DNA of 64,000 bases from Microbacterium sp. MAH-37 (lineage in GTDB: Bacteria; Actinomycetota; Actinomycetes; Actinomycetales; Microbacteriaceae). A program made the translations under genes and the position numbers. The stretch covers positions 310,001-374,000 of the forward strand of contig NZ_WSEN01000004.1 of the NCBI RefSeq assembly GCF_009758255.1. Reading direction: 5' to 3'. Positions 54,898 through 64,000 of this stretch are shown in pieces (position 1 is the stretch's first letter; each line of letters starts with the position of its first letter). The notes under the pieces are model-generated. The model saw only the letters and a list, made by a program, of their open reading frames with translations, searched no databases and was not told the DNA's origin.

Positions 54898-55463
54898 AGC
54901 GCGAGTCATCGCCGCGGACCGATACCCGCGAGAAGATCATCGAGGCGGCGGCATCCCTCATCCCGGAGGTCGGCTGGGGAGGAGTGAGCAGCCGGCGGGT
55001 CGCTGAACGCGCGGGGGTCAGCACTGGCGTGATCCACTACTACGTCGCGAGCATCGAAGAGCTGAGGCGCGTCGCCGCGGTCGGCAGGATCCGGCTCTTC
55101 TTCCTCGACCGGATCAACGTGGCCCTGACCGAGCAGGATCCGATCGACGCCGTCGAGACCCTGCTTCGTGCGCTGTCCCAGACCGAACCGCACGATCCGG
55201 AACTGCTGCTGCTGTACGAGTCTCTCGTCGCAGCGAACAGAGACGAGCAGTTGCGAGATGAGATCGGTGCCTCGCTCGCCGAGCTACGCGATCGACTGTG
55301 CGATTGGTTCGCCGAACGTGGGATCGCAAGCCCCCGTGCCGTCGCAGTGACGCTCACGGCGGCGATCGATGGGTACCTGCTCCAGCGATCCATGGACCCC
55401 GCCCTCGAGCCCGACTCCCTCATCGAAGGATTGGTGGGGATGATGAGGCGACAGGCCCAGTGA
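54894..55463 (+). CDS. TetR-family autoregulator
   Basis: 189 residues. Helix-turn-helix at about 25-60 (VSSRRVAERAGVSTGVIHYYVASIEEL) and a TetR_C_6-like helical domain, reminiscent of BetI/PksA-type regulators. GTG start inside the end of the membrane-protein gene (GTGA overlap). The 13-bp operator upstream of the pair is the obvious binding site. A hairpin follows immediately. Confidence 0.88.
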   Translation: MKRESSPRTDTREKIIEAAASLIPEVGWGGVSSRRVAERAGVSTGVIHYYVASIEELRRVAAVGRIRLFFLDRINVALTEQDPIDAVETLLRALSQTEPHDPELLLLYESLVAANRDEQLRDEIGASLAELRDRLCDWFAERGIASPRAVAVTLTAAIDGYLLQRSMDPALEPDSLIEGLVGMMRRQAQ

Positions 55464-55464
55464 G

Positions 55465-55488
55465 GAGACATGGGTACTTCTCCCCATG
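55465..55488 (+). terminator. Terminator after the TetR gene
   Basis: GACATGGG / CCCATGTC arms, 8-base loop, starting two bases after the stop. Confidence 0.6.
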
Positions 55489-55531
55489 TCCTCGGTTTCA
55501 GGAAGCTCCCAGCTTTCCCATAGGGTTCTAC

Positions 55532-55547
55532 GGGCGGCGAACGCCGC
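55532..55547. repeat. Short perfect hairpin upstream of the coiled-coil membrane gene
   Basis: GGCGGCG-AA-CGCCGCC, 7-bp arms, 43 bases before the start at 55591. Leader structure or operator; unclear. Confidence 0.35.
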
Positions 55548-55590
55548 CGATCATCGTGCCGCGACAAGCGGATGAGGGGGAGAAAGCCCA

Positions 55591-56715
55591 ATGGCTGGAA
55601 CAATGACGCGTGCCCGCGTCGGGATCGTCGCGATCCTCGCGGGTCTGCTGATCGCATTCGGTGCTGCGGCGCCGGCGTCGGCCGACACGACGGACGACCT
55701 GATCGCGGTCGACGACACGCTGACGACCGCCGCGAACACGTTCTACGACACGTACAGCGACCAGAGCGCATCGGTCGAGGACGTGGTGGCCGCCGCCGAC
55801 GCCTTCTCCGCCGCTGCGGCGAAGGCGGAGGGCGACTACAAGAAGGTCGCGGACAGCGCGAGCGGGCAGTTCGCCGAGTATGCGAACGACTTCTCCGGCG
55901 AGGCCGGCGACATGGCCACGGCTGCGGCGGGCATCTCCGACGCGGTCGCCGCGGACGACTCGACGGCGCTGAGCCAGGCCGAATCCGACTTCAACTCGGC
56001 GCTCGACGCCTACAGCACCACGGTCGACGAGTACAACGAGTTCCTCGAGACGGCGCCCGAGGCGCGCATGGCCGACCCGACGGTCGGCCTCTGGCTGGTC
56101 ATCCTGATCATCGCCGTCGTGTTCCTGATCCTGACGCTGATCTTCGCGCTGCTCACCCGCAAGCAGGAGGGGCTGCTGCCGGCCAAGGCCGACAAGAAGG
56201 GCAACATCCAGCAGTCGTCGCTGAAGAAGCTGCGCTGGATGGTCGTGCTGTGGGCCGGCGTGTTCGTCGTCGGCGCCGCGATCCCGTTCTTCCAGGTGCT
56301 GTTCGCCGAGACCGACGCCAGCGGCAACTACAGCTACCGGATCTTCTGGTACCCGCTGGCCGCCGGCGTGATCCTCTCGATCGTCGGCGTCGTGCAGTAC
56401 TTCATGGCTGCGGCGAAGGTCCGCCGCGAGGGATCGGCCCAGGCCTACGACCCGAACGACCCGTCGACCTTCGCCGCGGCGCAGGGCGAGGGCTTCGTGC
56501 CGGTGCCCCCGGCCGTGGGCGACCAGCCCGCACCCCCGGCGTACCAGGCGCAGGGTGCCCCCGTCCCGCCGACTCCGGCCGCAGAGGCCCCGGCTCCGGC
56601 CGCTCCGGCCGCGGATGCTCCCACTCAGGTCGCAGATGCTCCGGCTGCCCCGGCAACCGGGACGCCGGCCGCCCCGGCCGCCGAGCCCTCGGCCCCCGGT
56701 TCGCCTGCGAACTGA
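55591..56715 (+). CDS. Membrane protein with exported coiled-coil domain and Pro/Ala tail
   Basis: 374 residues. A signal-like N-terminal helix ending APASA, an acidic Ala/Asp-rich helical external domain (about 32-160), three membrane helices (about 168-190, 215-238, 255-278) and a cytoplasmic tail of about 90 residues that is almost only Pro, Ala and Gly. GGGGGAGAAA before ATG 55591 supports the start. No family recognised; the layout suggests an envelope-associated structural or sensing protein. Single gene closed by a strong terminator. Confidence 0.75.
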   Translation: MAGTMTRARVGIVAILAGLLIAFGAAAPASADTTDDLIAVDDTLTTAANTFYDTYSDQSASVEDVVAAADAFSAAAAKAEGDYKKVADSASGQFAEYANDFSGEAGDMATAAAGISDAVAADDSTALSQAESDFNSALDAYSTTVDEYNEFLETAPEARMADPTVGLWLVILIIAVVFLILTLIFALLTRKQEGLLPAKADKKGNIQQSSLKKLRWMVVLWAGVFVVGAAIPFFQVLFAETDASGNYSYRIFWYPLAAGVILSIVGVVQYFMAAAKVRREGSAQAYDPNDPSTFAAAQGEGFVPVPPAVGDQPAPPAYQAQGAPVPPTPAAEAPAPAAPAADAPTQVADAPAAPATGTPAAPAAEPSAPGSPAN

Positions 56716-56723
56716 TAGCCCAG

Positions 56724-56763
56724 GAACGCCGCCCCGCCGTCCTCCGACGACGGGGCGGCGTTC
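56724..56763 (+). terminator. Terminator after the coiled-coil membrane gene
   Basis: 18-bp arms with one mismatch (starting GAACGCCGCCCCG) and a 4-base loop, 8 bases past the stop. Confidence 0.85.
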
Positions 56764-56869
56764 TGCACCCACGGGTTTCCTTATCCGTCGCATAGCCGGC
56801 GCACAGGACCGCTCCGGCGCATGCTGGTTGCCTGAAGGGCACAGGCAGGATGCCGGAAGGAGCGACACC

Positions 56870-57745
56870 ATGAGCACCGACGACCGCTGGATCGACGAGA
56901 ACGGCGACCCGATCGACGAGGACCACCGCGGCCTGGTCTACGACATCCGCACGCTCGTCGACCGTCGCCGCGCCCTCGGCATCTTCGGCGGCATCGCCGC
57001 CACGGCTCTGCTCGCGGCCTGCTCGCCGCAGGCTTCCGGCTCCGCAGCATCCGATGCCCCGCAGGGAGACGGCCCACAGGGCGGCGGCGCCGCGCCGGCC
57101 GAGGACGACAGCGACCTGCTCGAGGGCGAGGTGCCGAACGAGACCGCGGGGCCCTACCCGGCCGACGGATCGAACGGCGTGAACGTGCTCGACGACTCGG
57201 GCATCGTGCGCAGTGACATCCGCTCCAGTTTCGGGTCGTCGTCCACGACCGCGGCGGGCGTGCCCCTCGAGATCGTGCTGACCGTGCGGGATGCCGCGAC
57301 GGGCTCGGCCCTCACAGGTGCAGGCGTGTACCTCTGGCACTGCGACCGGGACGGGAACTACTCGCTGTACTCCGACGCTGCGAAGGACGAGAACTACCTG
57401 CGCGGGGTGCAGCAGACCGACGAGGACGGCACGGTGCGCTTCACCTCGATCTACCCCGCCTGCTATTCCGGTCGCTGGCCGCACATCCACTTCGAGGTCT
57501 ACGAGGACGTCGACACCGCGGTCGCCACCGGCCCGATCGTGAAGACCTCGCAGATCGCGCTCCCCGAAGAGAGCAACGCCAAGGTCTACGCCACCAGCGG
57601 CTACGAGGACAGCGTGCGCAACGCCTCGCAGGTCACGCTCGCCGGCGACAACGTCTTCGGCGACGACGGCGGCATCCACCAGATCGCGACGATGACCGGA
57701 AGCGTCTCAGACGGCTACACGGCCGCGCTCACCATCGCGGTGTGA
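56870..57745 (+). CDS. Lipoprotein with an intradiol ring-cleavage dioxygenase-like domain
   Basis: 291 residues. A cytoplasmic-looking start leads into a hydrophobic segment and lipobox (ALGIFGGIAATALLAACS, lipidated Cys about 50), then a disordered Gly/Ser linker and a dioxygenase-type beta sandwich: GPYPADGSNGVNVL, VYLWHCDRDGNYSLYS and YPACYSGRWPHIHFEVY. The His and Tyr positions match the iron ligands of intradiol dioxygenases, so aromatic-ring cleavage outside the cell is possible. No other aromatic genes nearby. GGAAGGAG lies 8 bases before ATG 56870. Confidence 0.8.
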   Translation: MSTDDRWIDENGDPIDEDHRGLVYDIRTLVDRRRALGIFGGIAATALLAACSPQASGSAASDAPQGDGPQGGGAAPAEDDSDLLEGEVPNETAGPYPADGSNGVNVLDDSGIVRSDIRSSFGSSSTTAAGVPLEIVLTVRDAATGSALTGAGVYLWHCDRDGNYSLYSDAAKDENYLRGVQQTDEDGTVRFTSIYPACYSGRWPHIHFEVYEDVDTAVATGPIVKTSQIALPEESNAKVYATSGYEDSVRNASQVTLAGDNVFGDDGGIHQIATMTGSVSDGYTAALTIAV

Positions 57746-57798
57746 TCGGCCCCACAACACCCAGCCGGTTCAGATGACGGATGCGTAACGTCGAAGCC

Positions 57799-58467
57799 AT
57801 GAGCACGGTACCCGCCTCGGACGAAGCGATCGAAGAGGCACGGCAGCTGAGGGACGAGTTCCAGCGGTTCCTGCGCGAGTACGAGTTCGGCATGCGCGAG
57901 GTGGAGACGAAGATCTCGATCCTGCGCGACGAGTTCCTCTACAACCACGCCTACAACCCGATCGAGCACGTCAAGAGCCGCCTGAAGTCACCGGACAGCA
58001 TCGTCGAGAAGGTCGCGCGCAAGGGCATCGAGCCCGACTTCGGCAGCATCCGCCGCGAGATCACGGACATCGCCGGCGTGCGCGTGACATGCAGCTTCGT
58101 CAGCGATGTGTACCGGCTGTTCGACCTGTTCACCCAGCAGGACGACGTGACCGTGAAGGTCGTCAAGGACTACATCGCCGACCCCAAGCCGAACGGCTAC
58201 CGCAGCCTGCACGTGATCGCCGAGATCCCCGTCTTCCTCTCCACCGGCCCGGTCCCCGTCCCGGTCGAGGTGCAGTTCCGCACCATCGCCATGGACTTCT
58301 GGGCCAGCCTCGAGCACAAGATCCACTACAAGTTCGACGGGCGCGTGCCGAGCCATCTGGTGCAGAGCCTGACGGATGCCGCGGAGGCGGCCGGCGAACT
58401 CGACCAGCGGATGGAGCGGCTGCACCGCGAGGCGCACGAGATCAACCACCGCGTGCTCGAGGCGTGA
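57799..58467 (+). CDS. Small alarmone synthetase (RelA/SpoT-domain GTP pyrophosphokinase)
   Basis: 222 residues, a stand-alone (p)ppGpp synthetase domain of RelQ/RelP type. Key parts: REITDIAGVRVTCSFVSDVY (about 82-101), KPNGYRSLHVIAEIPV near 133 and VEVQFRTIAMDFWASLEHKIHYK near 156, containing the catalytic Glu of the E-V-Q-x-R motif. Makes ppGpp from GDP/GTP and ATP. ATG 57799 follows TAACGT by 7 bases, the leaderless pattern. Its stop ends on the base before the stop of the convergent lipoprotein gene. Confidence 0.9.
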   Translation: MSTVPASDEAIEEARQLRDEFQRFLREYEFGMREVETKISILRDEFLYNHAYNPIEHVKSRLKSPDSIVEKVARKGIEPDFGSIRREITDIAGVRVTCSFVSDVYRLFDLFTQQDDVTVKVVKDYIADPKPNGYRSLHVIAEIPVFLSTGPVPVPVEVQFRTIAMDFWASLEHKIHYKFDGRVPSHLVQSLTDAAEAAGELDQRMERLHREAHEINHRVLEA

Positions 58468-59103
58468 TCAGCGGCAGCTGAGGTCCTCGTTCTCCCATTC
58501 GTCGCCCTGCTGCGCCGAGATGTCGGTCACATCGGTGCCGGCGATGGCGGCGACGACGTGGACGATGAGGCAGGGAAAGTCGGTCTCTCCGACGATGACC
58601 GTGTGGCTGGTCGACGTCGGATCGTCGCCGAAGAGATCGTCGAGCTGTTCGTCGTACGAATACAGGGCCGGCACCCGGCTGAGGTCGAGCGCCCGACCGG
58701 CCACACCGTCGGTCTCCTCTCCCCAGTAGGTCTCGATCCGGATGCCCGGTGTGTTGTCATCGAGGTCATCGATCTGCCCGTCGGCGCCCGCCATGCGCGT
58801 CACCAGGCGGTAGACGTGGACGCCCGAGGGAACCCGGAAGGTCATCGCGTGCTCCAGCGCAGCGTCGAGGGTCTGCTCATCGGCCGACGGGTCGAGAGCC
58901 ACGATGAGATCACCGCTGCCGTTGAAGGGCAGGTCGTTGCTCATGAAGCCCTCGGCGGCGAGCACGCCGGGCGTGCCCGCCATGTGACTGATGAACTTCG
59001 TCTCGGCGCCGGTGCCGGCGTTGATGTCGCCGCATCCCGCCAGCGCAGCCACGGTCGCGAGCAGTGCGCCCGCGGTGAGAGCGCGACGTCTCGGCGGGGT
59101 CAC
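58468..59103 (-). CDS. Lipoprotein of unknown function
   Basis: 211 residues, GTG 59103. Signal peptide with lipobox ALAGCG (Cys about 23), then a mostly beta domain with no recognised family; a Cys in ETDFPCLIV and one near the C-terminus (DLSCR) may form a disulfide. Overlaps the amidohydrolase stop by 4 bases (GTGA), so it is last in a TetR-amidohydrolase-lipoprotein operon. The stop abuts, without any gap, the stop of the convergent alarmone synthetase. Confidence 0.75.
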   Translation of the reverse strand: MTPPRRRALTAGALLATVAALAGCGDINAGTGAETKFISHMAGTPGVLAAEGFMSNDLPFNGSGDLIVALDPSADEQTLDAALEHAMTFRVPSGVHVYRLVTRMAGADGQIDDLDDNTPGIRIETYWGEETDGVAGRALDLSRVPALYSYDEQLDDLFGDDPTSTSHTVIVGETDFPCLIVHVVAAIAGTDVTDISAQQGDEWENEDLSCR

Positions 59104-60314
59104 CCGAGGAACTCGCGGGCCGCGGCCACCATCGCGCCCACGCCGACCTCGATGGTCGGGTGCATCTCGGGTGCGTAGAACGGGGAGTGGTTGGTCGGGA
59201 TGTCGCGTTCCAGCGTGCCCGCGGCGGCAGCGGCGCGGAACTTCTCCGCATCCGCGCCGCCCCAGAACCAGAACACCAGCGGCACGCCGGCATCCCGTGC
59301 GAACCACGAGACGTCCTCGCTGCCGGTGAACAGGCCGGGGTCGACGACGGATGCCTCGCCGAAGGCCGTTCGGAACGCGGCGGCGGCGCGGGCCGTGGCA
59401 TCCGCGTCGTTGATCGTGGCGGGCAGCGTGTGCAGCGTCTCGATGTCGGGCTCGCGCTCCGCGCCGGAGGCCTGCGCCTCGGCGCGCACCACGCGCTCGA
59501 CCTTCTCGAGCACCTTCTCGCGCAGGGCCTCGTCGGGGTAGCGCAGGCTGAGCTGCAGTTTCGCCTCGGCGGGGATGATGTTGTTCTTGGTGCCGGCGTG
59601 GAACGAACCCACCGTCACCACGGCGAGGTCGTGCGGGTCGACCTCGCGCGAGACCACGGTCTGCAGCCGCATCACGGCCGCGGAGGCCATCACGATCGGG
59701 TCGATCGTCGCCTGCGGACGCGAGCCGTGCCCGCCGCGGCCGTGGAACGTCACGGTGAGGCCGTCCGACGCCGACATCTGCGGTCCAGGACGCAGGCCGA
59801 TGACGCCGGCCGGCAGCGGGGTGACGTGCTGCCCGAGCACGATGTCGGGACGGGGGAAGCGGTCGAGCGCGCCGTCGTCGAGCATCGCCCTCGCACCCTG
59901 TCCGTATTCCTCGGCGGGCTGGATGACCACGACGAGCGTCCCGTGCCACTGGTCGCGGTCTGCGACGAGTCGCTCCACGGCGCCGATCATCGCGGTGACG
60001 TGCATGTCGTGGCCGCAGGCGTGCATCACCGGCACGGTGTCGCCGTCGGGATCGACGCCCGTCGCGGTGGACGCGTACGACAGCCCGGTGTCCTCCTTGA
60101 CGGGCAGGGCGTCCATGTCGGCACGCGCCCAGACCACGGGGCCCTCGCCGTTGGCGAGCACGCCGATCACCCCGGTGATGCCGATGTTCTCATGCACCTC
60201 CAGACCCAGGTCGCGCAGGTGGCCGGCGGCGATGCCGGCAGTGCGGGTCTCCTGGAAGGACAGCTCGGGATGCCGGTGCAGGTCGGTGTACAGCGCGTCG
60301 AGGTCGATCGTCAT
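59100..60314 (-). CDS. M20-family amidohydrolase (aminoacylase/hippurate hydrolase-like)
   Basis: 404 residues of the M20D type. Metal and catalytic motifs: HRHPELSFQETRTA near the start, WARADMDALPVKED near 62-75, HACGHDMHVTAMIGA near 101-115, VIQPAEEYGQGARAML near 130-146, and HSPFYAPEM near the C-terminus. Removes acyl groups from amino acids or splits small peptides. ATG 60314 is 6 bases after TAGGCT (60321-60326, minus strand), although it also lies only 19 bases after the TetR stop. The divergent peptide transporter suggests it acts on imported substrate. Confidence 0.88.
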   Translation of the reverse strand: MTIDLDALYTDLHRHPELSFQETRTAGIAAGHLRDLGLEVHENIGITGVIGVLANGEGPVVWARADMDALPVKEDTGLSYASTATGVDPDGDTVPVMHACGHDMHVTAMIGAVERLVADRDQWHGTLVVVIQPAEEYGQGARAMLDDGALDRFPRPDIVLGQHVTPLPAGVIGLRPGPQMSASDGLTVTFHGRGGHGSRPQATIDPIVMASAAVMRLQTVVSREVDPHDLAVVTVGSFHAGTKNNIIPAEAKLQLSLRYPDEALREKVLEKVERVVRAEAQASGAEREPDIETLHTLPATINDADATARAAAAFRTAFGEASVVDPGLFTGSEDVSWFARDAGVPLVFWFWGGADAEKFRAAAAAGTLERDIPTNHSPFYAPEMHPTIEVGVGAMVAAAREFLG

Positions 60315-60333
60315 GACCCGAGCCTAGGGGGCG

Positions 60334-60975
60334 TCAGTGCCTGTACGTGCCGAGCTCCGGTGCGGGGTTCAGCACGCCGTTCACGATCGAGCGGATGGCG
60401 AACTCGCTGGCCGCCGGCAGGTCGATCGTCTTCGGGTCGAGCAGCCACTGCAGCTGCAGACCGTCCATCACGGCGAGGATCGACGCCGCCGCCATGTCGA
60501 TCGCGCCCAGATCGGTGACGCCCTCTTGCGCGCACAGCTCACGGAAGGCTCCGTGCACGTCACGGCGCAGCATCGCGTAGCGCTCTTCGAAGTAGCGTCG
60601 CGCCGGGTGGTCCTCGGTGACCGACTCCGCGGACAGCACGGTGAACACCTGCACGATGCCCGGTCGCTGCGCGTTGAGGAACGCGGTGCGCACCAGGTGC
60701 AGGAACAGGTCGGGACCGCCGGGGATGTGCTTCTCGGCGAGCCCCTCGACGTCGGTGCGGTCGCGGTACTCGAGCACCTCGAGCAGCAGGTTCTCCTTGG
60801 AGCCGAAGTGGTGCAGCACGCCGGCGTGCGTCATGCCGACCTGCTGGGCGATGTCGGCGAGGGTGCCGTTAGCCGACCCCTTCGCGCCGAAGGTCTCGAC
60901 CGCCGCCTTCAGGATCTCGGTGCGCTTGCGCGCGCGCTCCTCCTCGCGGCGGGTGCGGGTGCTCTCCTTGATCAC
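60334..60975 (-). CDS. TetR-family regulator of the peptide-uptake region
   Basis: 213 residues. Basic N-terminus, helix-turn-helix at about 38-72 (GTLADIAQQVGMTHAGVLHHFGSKENLL) and a BetI-like ligand domain. Divergent from the peptide ABC operon and upstream of the amidohydrolase; the shared 158-base region carries two TetR-type inverted repeats, so it probably controls both directions. Confidence 0.85.
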   Translation of the reverse strand: MIKESTRTRREEERARKRTEILKAAVETFGAKGSANGTLADIAQQVGMTHAGVLHHFGSKENLLLEVLEYRDRTDVEGLAEKHIPGGPDLFLHLVRTAFLNAQRPGIVQVFTVLSAESVTEDHPARRYFEERYAMLRRDVHGAFRELCAQEGVTDLGAIDMAAASILAVMDGLQLQWLLDPKTIDLPAASEFAIRSIVNGVLNPAPELGTYRH

Positions 60976-61026
60976 GTTCCGGTCACACCTCCTCGTTCGA
61001 TGTCGTCCTGCACTTGCGCGTTCAGC

Positions 61027-61040
61027 TTACTGATGAGTAA
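61027..61040. promoter_or_regulatory. Candidate TetR operator, site 1
   Basis: TTACT-GATG-AGTAA, 5-bp perfect arms, in the AT-richer stretch between the TetR and peptide-transporter genes. Confidence 0.5.
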
Positions 61041-61051
61041 TCTCACGCTAG

Positions 61052-61071
61052 CTTACTTTCTCGTAAGTAAG
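61052..61071. promoter_or_regulatory. Candidate TetR operator, site 2
   Basis: CTTACTT-TCTCGT-AAGTAAG, 7-bp perfect arms, 63 bases before the binding-protein gene. Shares the TTACT half-site with site 1. Confidence 0.6.
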
Positions 61072-61133
61072 TCAAACGCCGGATGCCCCCGCACCGGCGA
61101 CCCACAGCACAAGGACCGTGCCAAGGAGATGCA

Positions 61134-62810
61134 ATGAAGCTCAGGAAGACCCTGATCGCCGTGTCCGCGATCGCCGCCCTCAGCGCCACGGTGCTGACCG
61201 GATGCTCGTCGGGCGGTGACTCCGGCGACAAGAGCTCTGCCGGTGCCTCACTGACCGTCGCGAAGCCGGACGGCTCCGGCGTCCTCTCGACGCAGATCAA
61301 CAACCCGTTCATCGGAACCGGATCGGGCATGTCGCTCGGGTACGACCGCATGATCTACGAACCGCTCGCGATGGTGAACCCGGTCGGCAAGAACGAGACC
61401 ACGCCGTGGCTCGCCGAGAAGGTGGAGTGGAACGGCGACTACACCCAGCTCACCGTCACGCCCCGCAAGGACGTGAAGTGGAACGACGGCGAGCCGTTCA
61501 CCGCCGACGACATCATCTTCACGTTCAACCTGATCAAGAACACCCCGGCGCTCGATCTCGGCGGCCTGAAGCTCGCCGACATCAAGAAGGACGGCGACGA
61601 CGTCGTCATGACCTTCAGCGAGTCGAAGTTCGTCAAGCAGGGCGACGTGCTGCAGATCAGCATCGTGCCGGAGCACCAGTGGAAGGACATCAAGGACCCG
61701 TCGAAGGACGCGGTGAAGGATGCCATCGGCACCGGCCCGTACACGATCAAGACGTTCTCCTCGCAGGGGGTCGTGCTCGACGCGCGCAAGGACTACTGGG
61801 GCGGCGCCGTGCCGGTGCCGCAGCTGAAGTACCTGGAGTACAACGACAACACCGGCCTGCTCCGAGCGCTGCAGAGCGGCGAGACGGACTGGGCGCAGAT
61901 CTTCATCACCGACTACCAGACCAACTACGTCGACAAGGATCCCGAGCACAACGTGTTCTGGGGTGCCAACGTGCTCAGCCCGGACATGATCCTGGTCAAC
62001 ACGACGAAGGCTCCGTTCAACGACGTCGCGTTCCGCAAGGCCGTGAACATGGTCGTCGACCGCAAGGCGCACGCCGAGAAGGCGCGCAGCAACGCCGGTC
62101 CCGAGCTGACCAACGTCACCGGCATCCCGCAGCCGACCGGCGACCAGTACATCGCACCCGAGTACAAGGACCAGAACTTCGAGATCGACGTCGACGGCGC
62201 CAAGAAGGTGCTGACGGATGCCGGTTACACCTGGAAGGGTGAGGCGCTGATCGACCCGTCCGGCCAGCCCGTCACCTTCACCCTGCAGGATCCGCAGGGC
62301 TGGAACGACTACGTCACGGGCATCCAGCTGGTCGCCACCCAGGTGAAGAAGACCCTCGGCGCCGACGCGAAGGTCGCCACGCCCGACGCGGACACCTGGT
62401 TCAGCAACATGGCCACCGGCAACTTCGACGCGGCGCTGCACTGGTCGGGCTCCGGATCGAACCCGTGGCACATCTACGACGACGTGATGAACGGCGCGTA
62501 CCTGGAGCAGGCCTCGGGCGGCAAGGTGTCGGACAACTTCGGGCGCTACGACAACCCCGAGGCGACCGCTCTGCTGAAGCAGTACCAGCAGGCATCCGAT
62601 GACGCGACCCGCACCGACACGCTCAACAAGATCCAGAAGATCTTCGTCGAGGACGTGCCGGCCATTCCGATCGGCACGCACCCGCAGCTGGCTCAGTACA
62701 ACACCCGGAACTACACCGGATGGCCCAGCGAGGACGACCAGTACGCCACGGCCGACCCGACCCAGCCGTCCGCGGTGCAGGTCCTGATGAAGCTGAGGCC
62801 CGTCAAGTAA
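61134..62810 (+). CDS. Oligopeptide/dipeptide ABC transporter lipoprotein (SBP family 5)
   Basis: 558 residues. Lipobox VLTGCSS (Cys about 23), then the family 5 (DppA/OppA) fold: LAEKVEWNGDYTQLTVTPRKDVKWNDGEPFTADDIIFTFNLIK near 90-135, GTGPYTIKTF near 200 and VAFRKAVNMVVDRKAHAEKA near 297. Binds peptides or peptide-like solutes outside the membrane. AAGGAGA lies 5 bases before ATG 61134. Followed by two ATPase genes; the expected permeases are not between them. Confidence 0.92.
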   Translation: MKLRKTLIAVSAIAALSATVLTGCSSGGDSGDKSSAGASLTVAKPDGSGVLSTQINNPFIGTGSGMSLGYDRMIYEPLAMVNPVGKNETTPWLAEKVEWNGDYTQLTVTPRKDVKWNDGEPFTADDIIFTFNLIKNTPALDLGGLKLADIKKDGDDVVMTFSESKFVKQGDVLQISIVPEHQWKDIKDPSKDAVKDAIGTGPYTIKTFSSQGVVLDARKDYWGGAVPVPQLKYLEYNDNTGLLRALQSGETDWAQIFITDYQTNYVDKDPEHNVFWGANVLSPDMILVNTTKAPFNDVAFRKAVNMVVDRKAHAEKARSNAGPELTNVTGIPQPTGDQYIAPEYKDQNFEIDVDGAKKVLTDAGYTWKGEALIDPSGQPVTFTLQDPQGWNDYVTGIQLVATQVKKTLGADAKVATPDADTWFSNMATGNFDAALHWSGSGSNPWHIYDDVMNGAYLEQASGGKVSDNFGRYDNPEATALLKQYQQASDDATRTDTLNKIQKIFVEDVPAIPIGTHPQLAQYNTRNYTGWPSEDDQYATADPTQPSAVQVLMKLRPVK

Positions 62811-62873
62811 CGCCCTCCCCGCACCCGGTCGCCGAGCGCTGCTCGGCGACCGGGTATCCCGAAGGACTCTCCC

Positions 62874-63694
<821 letters not shown>

Positions 63695-63698
<4 letters not shown>

Positions 63699-64000
63699 CG
63701 ACCCTCGAGTTCACCAACGTCACCAAGATCTACAACGTCCGCGGCTCGGGCCAGATCAAGGCTCTCGACGACGTCAGCTTCACGCTGCAGTCGCGGCAGA
63801 CCATCGGCCTGGTCGGACAGTCGGGCAGCGGCAAGTCCACGATCGCGAAGATCCTCACCCAGCTCGAGACGCCCACCCGTGGTGAGGTGCTCATCGACGG
63901 CAAGCCCATCCCGCGCGGCGGGAAGGGGCTGCGGAAGTACCGCCAGCAGCTGCGCATGGTCTTCCAGGACCCGTTCGCCTCCCTGAACCCGTACCACTCG
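63695..64000 (+). CDS. Oligopeptide ABC transporter ATPase (DppF/OppF-like), 3' truncated by the window
   Basis: The first 102 residues are visible: Walker A GQSGSGKST near 42 and Q loop MVFQDPFASLNPYHS, the PxASLNP pattern of F-type subunits. Overlaps the DppD-like gene by 4 bases. The rest, and probably the permease genes, lie beyond base 64000. Confidence 0.92.

Overview
The window is a 64 kb piece of a high-GC actinobacterial chromosome. Codon use, HspR, IdeR-box and CsoR-box style control, and many start codons placed 6-7 bases after a TAnnnT hexamer (leaderless-type promoters) all point to Actinobacteria, most likely Microbacteriaceae such as Microbacterium. I see no rRNA, tRNA, CRISPR array, integrase or transposase. 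Genes are closely packed and no gap exceeds about 220 bases.

Layout. 1-10.6 kb: end of a membrane protein, an AlkD-like DNA alkylation repair protein, a VanS/VanR-type two-component pair divergent from a VanY-type D,D-carboxypeptidase, two TetR regulators with a VOC protein and a 14-TM drug exporter, and a secreted M6 (immune inhibitor A) metalloprotease. 10.7-16.9 kb: a GAF/PucR regulator followed by degradative HMG-CoA reductase, HMG-CoA lyase and TctB/TctA-like transporter subunits, a probable mevalonate-catabolism operon without its binding protein. 17-26 kb: a small basic protein, a large AAA/LuxR regulator, a nucleoside-deoxyribosyltransferase-like gene divergent from a DeoR regulator, a LysR regulator divergent from a solitary fumarate-reductase-like flavoprotein, and a PutP symporter. 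26-31.2 kb: copper resistance (CopZ, CopA, CopB) under three near-identical CsoR-like operators. 31.2-35 kb: a GNAT acetyltransferase, an HspR/Hsp20 stress pair, a UdgX-type uracil-DNA glycosylase, an FMN reductase and an F420/NADP reductase. 35.3-48.1 kb: a potassium region with kdpFABCDE plus an extra small leader gene, a DUF7144-type protein, two overlapping CPBP proteases and a KimA-like K+ importer. 48.2-54.4 kb: a VanZ-RDD fusion and an IdeR-controlled siderophore uptake locus. 54.5-64 kb: a self-regulated membrane/TetR pair, a coiled-coil membrane protein, a lipoprotein with an intradiol-dioxygenase fold, a small alarmone synthetase, an M20 amidohydrolase and the start of an oligopeptide ABC operon running off the end.

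The most unusual feature is a set of dispersed palindromic repeats. Family A (62-63 bp, five copies) and family B (built on a TGAGCGAGCG / GAGCGAGACGAA core, at least five loci) lie between genes, but also sit in frame inside proteins: in the nucleotide-binding domain of CopA, twice in the His-rich tail of CopB, and twice in KdpD (in the loop of the histidine-phosphotransfer helical hairpin and in the C-terminal tail). One family-B palindrome supplies the stop codons of two convergent genes. KdpD carries two perfect 50-bp copies in opposite orientation, so the element is readable as protein both ways round. This resembles the protein-invading palindromes of Rickettsia and is the best candidate here for something undescribed.
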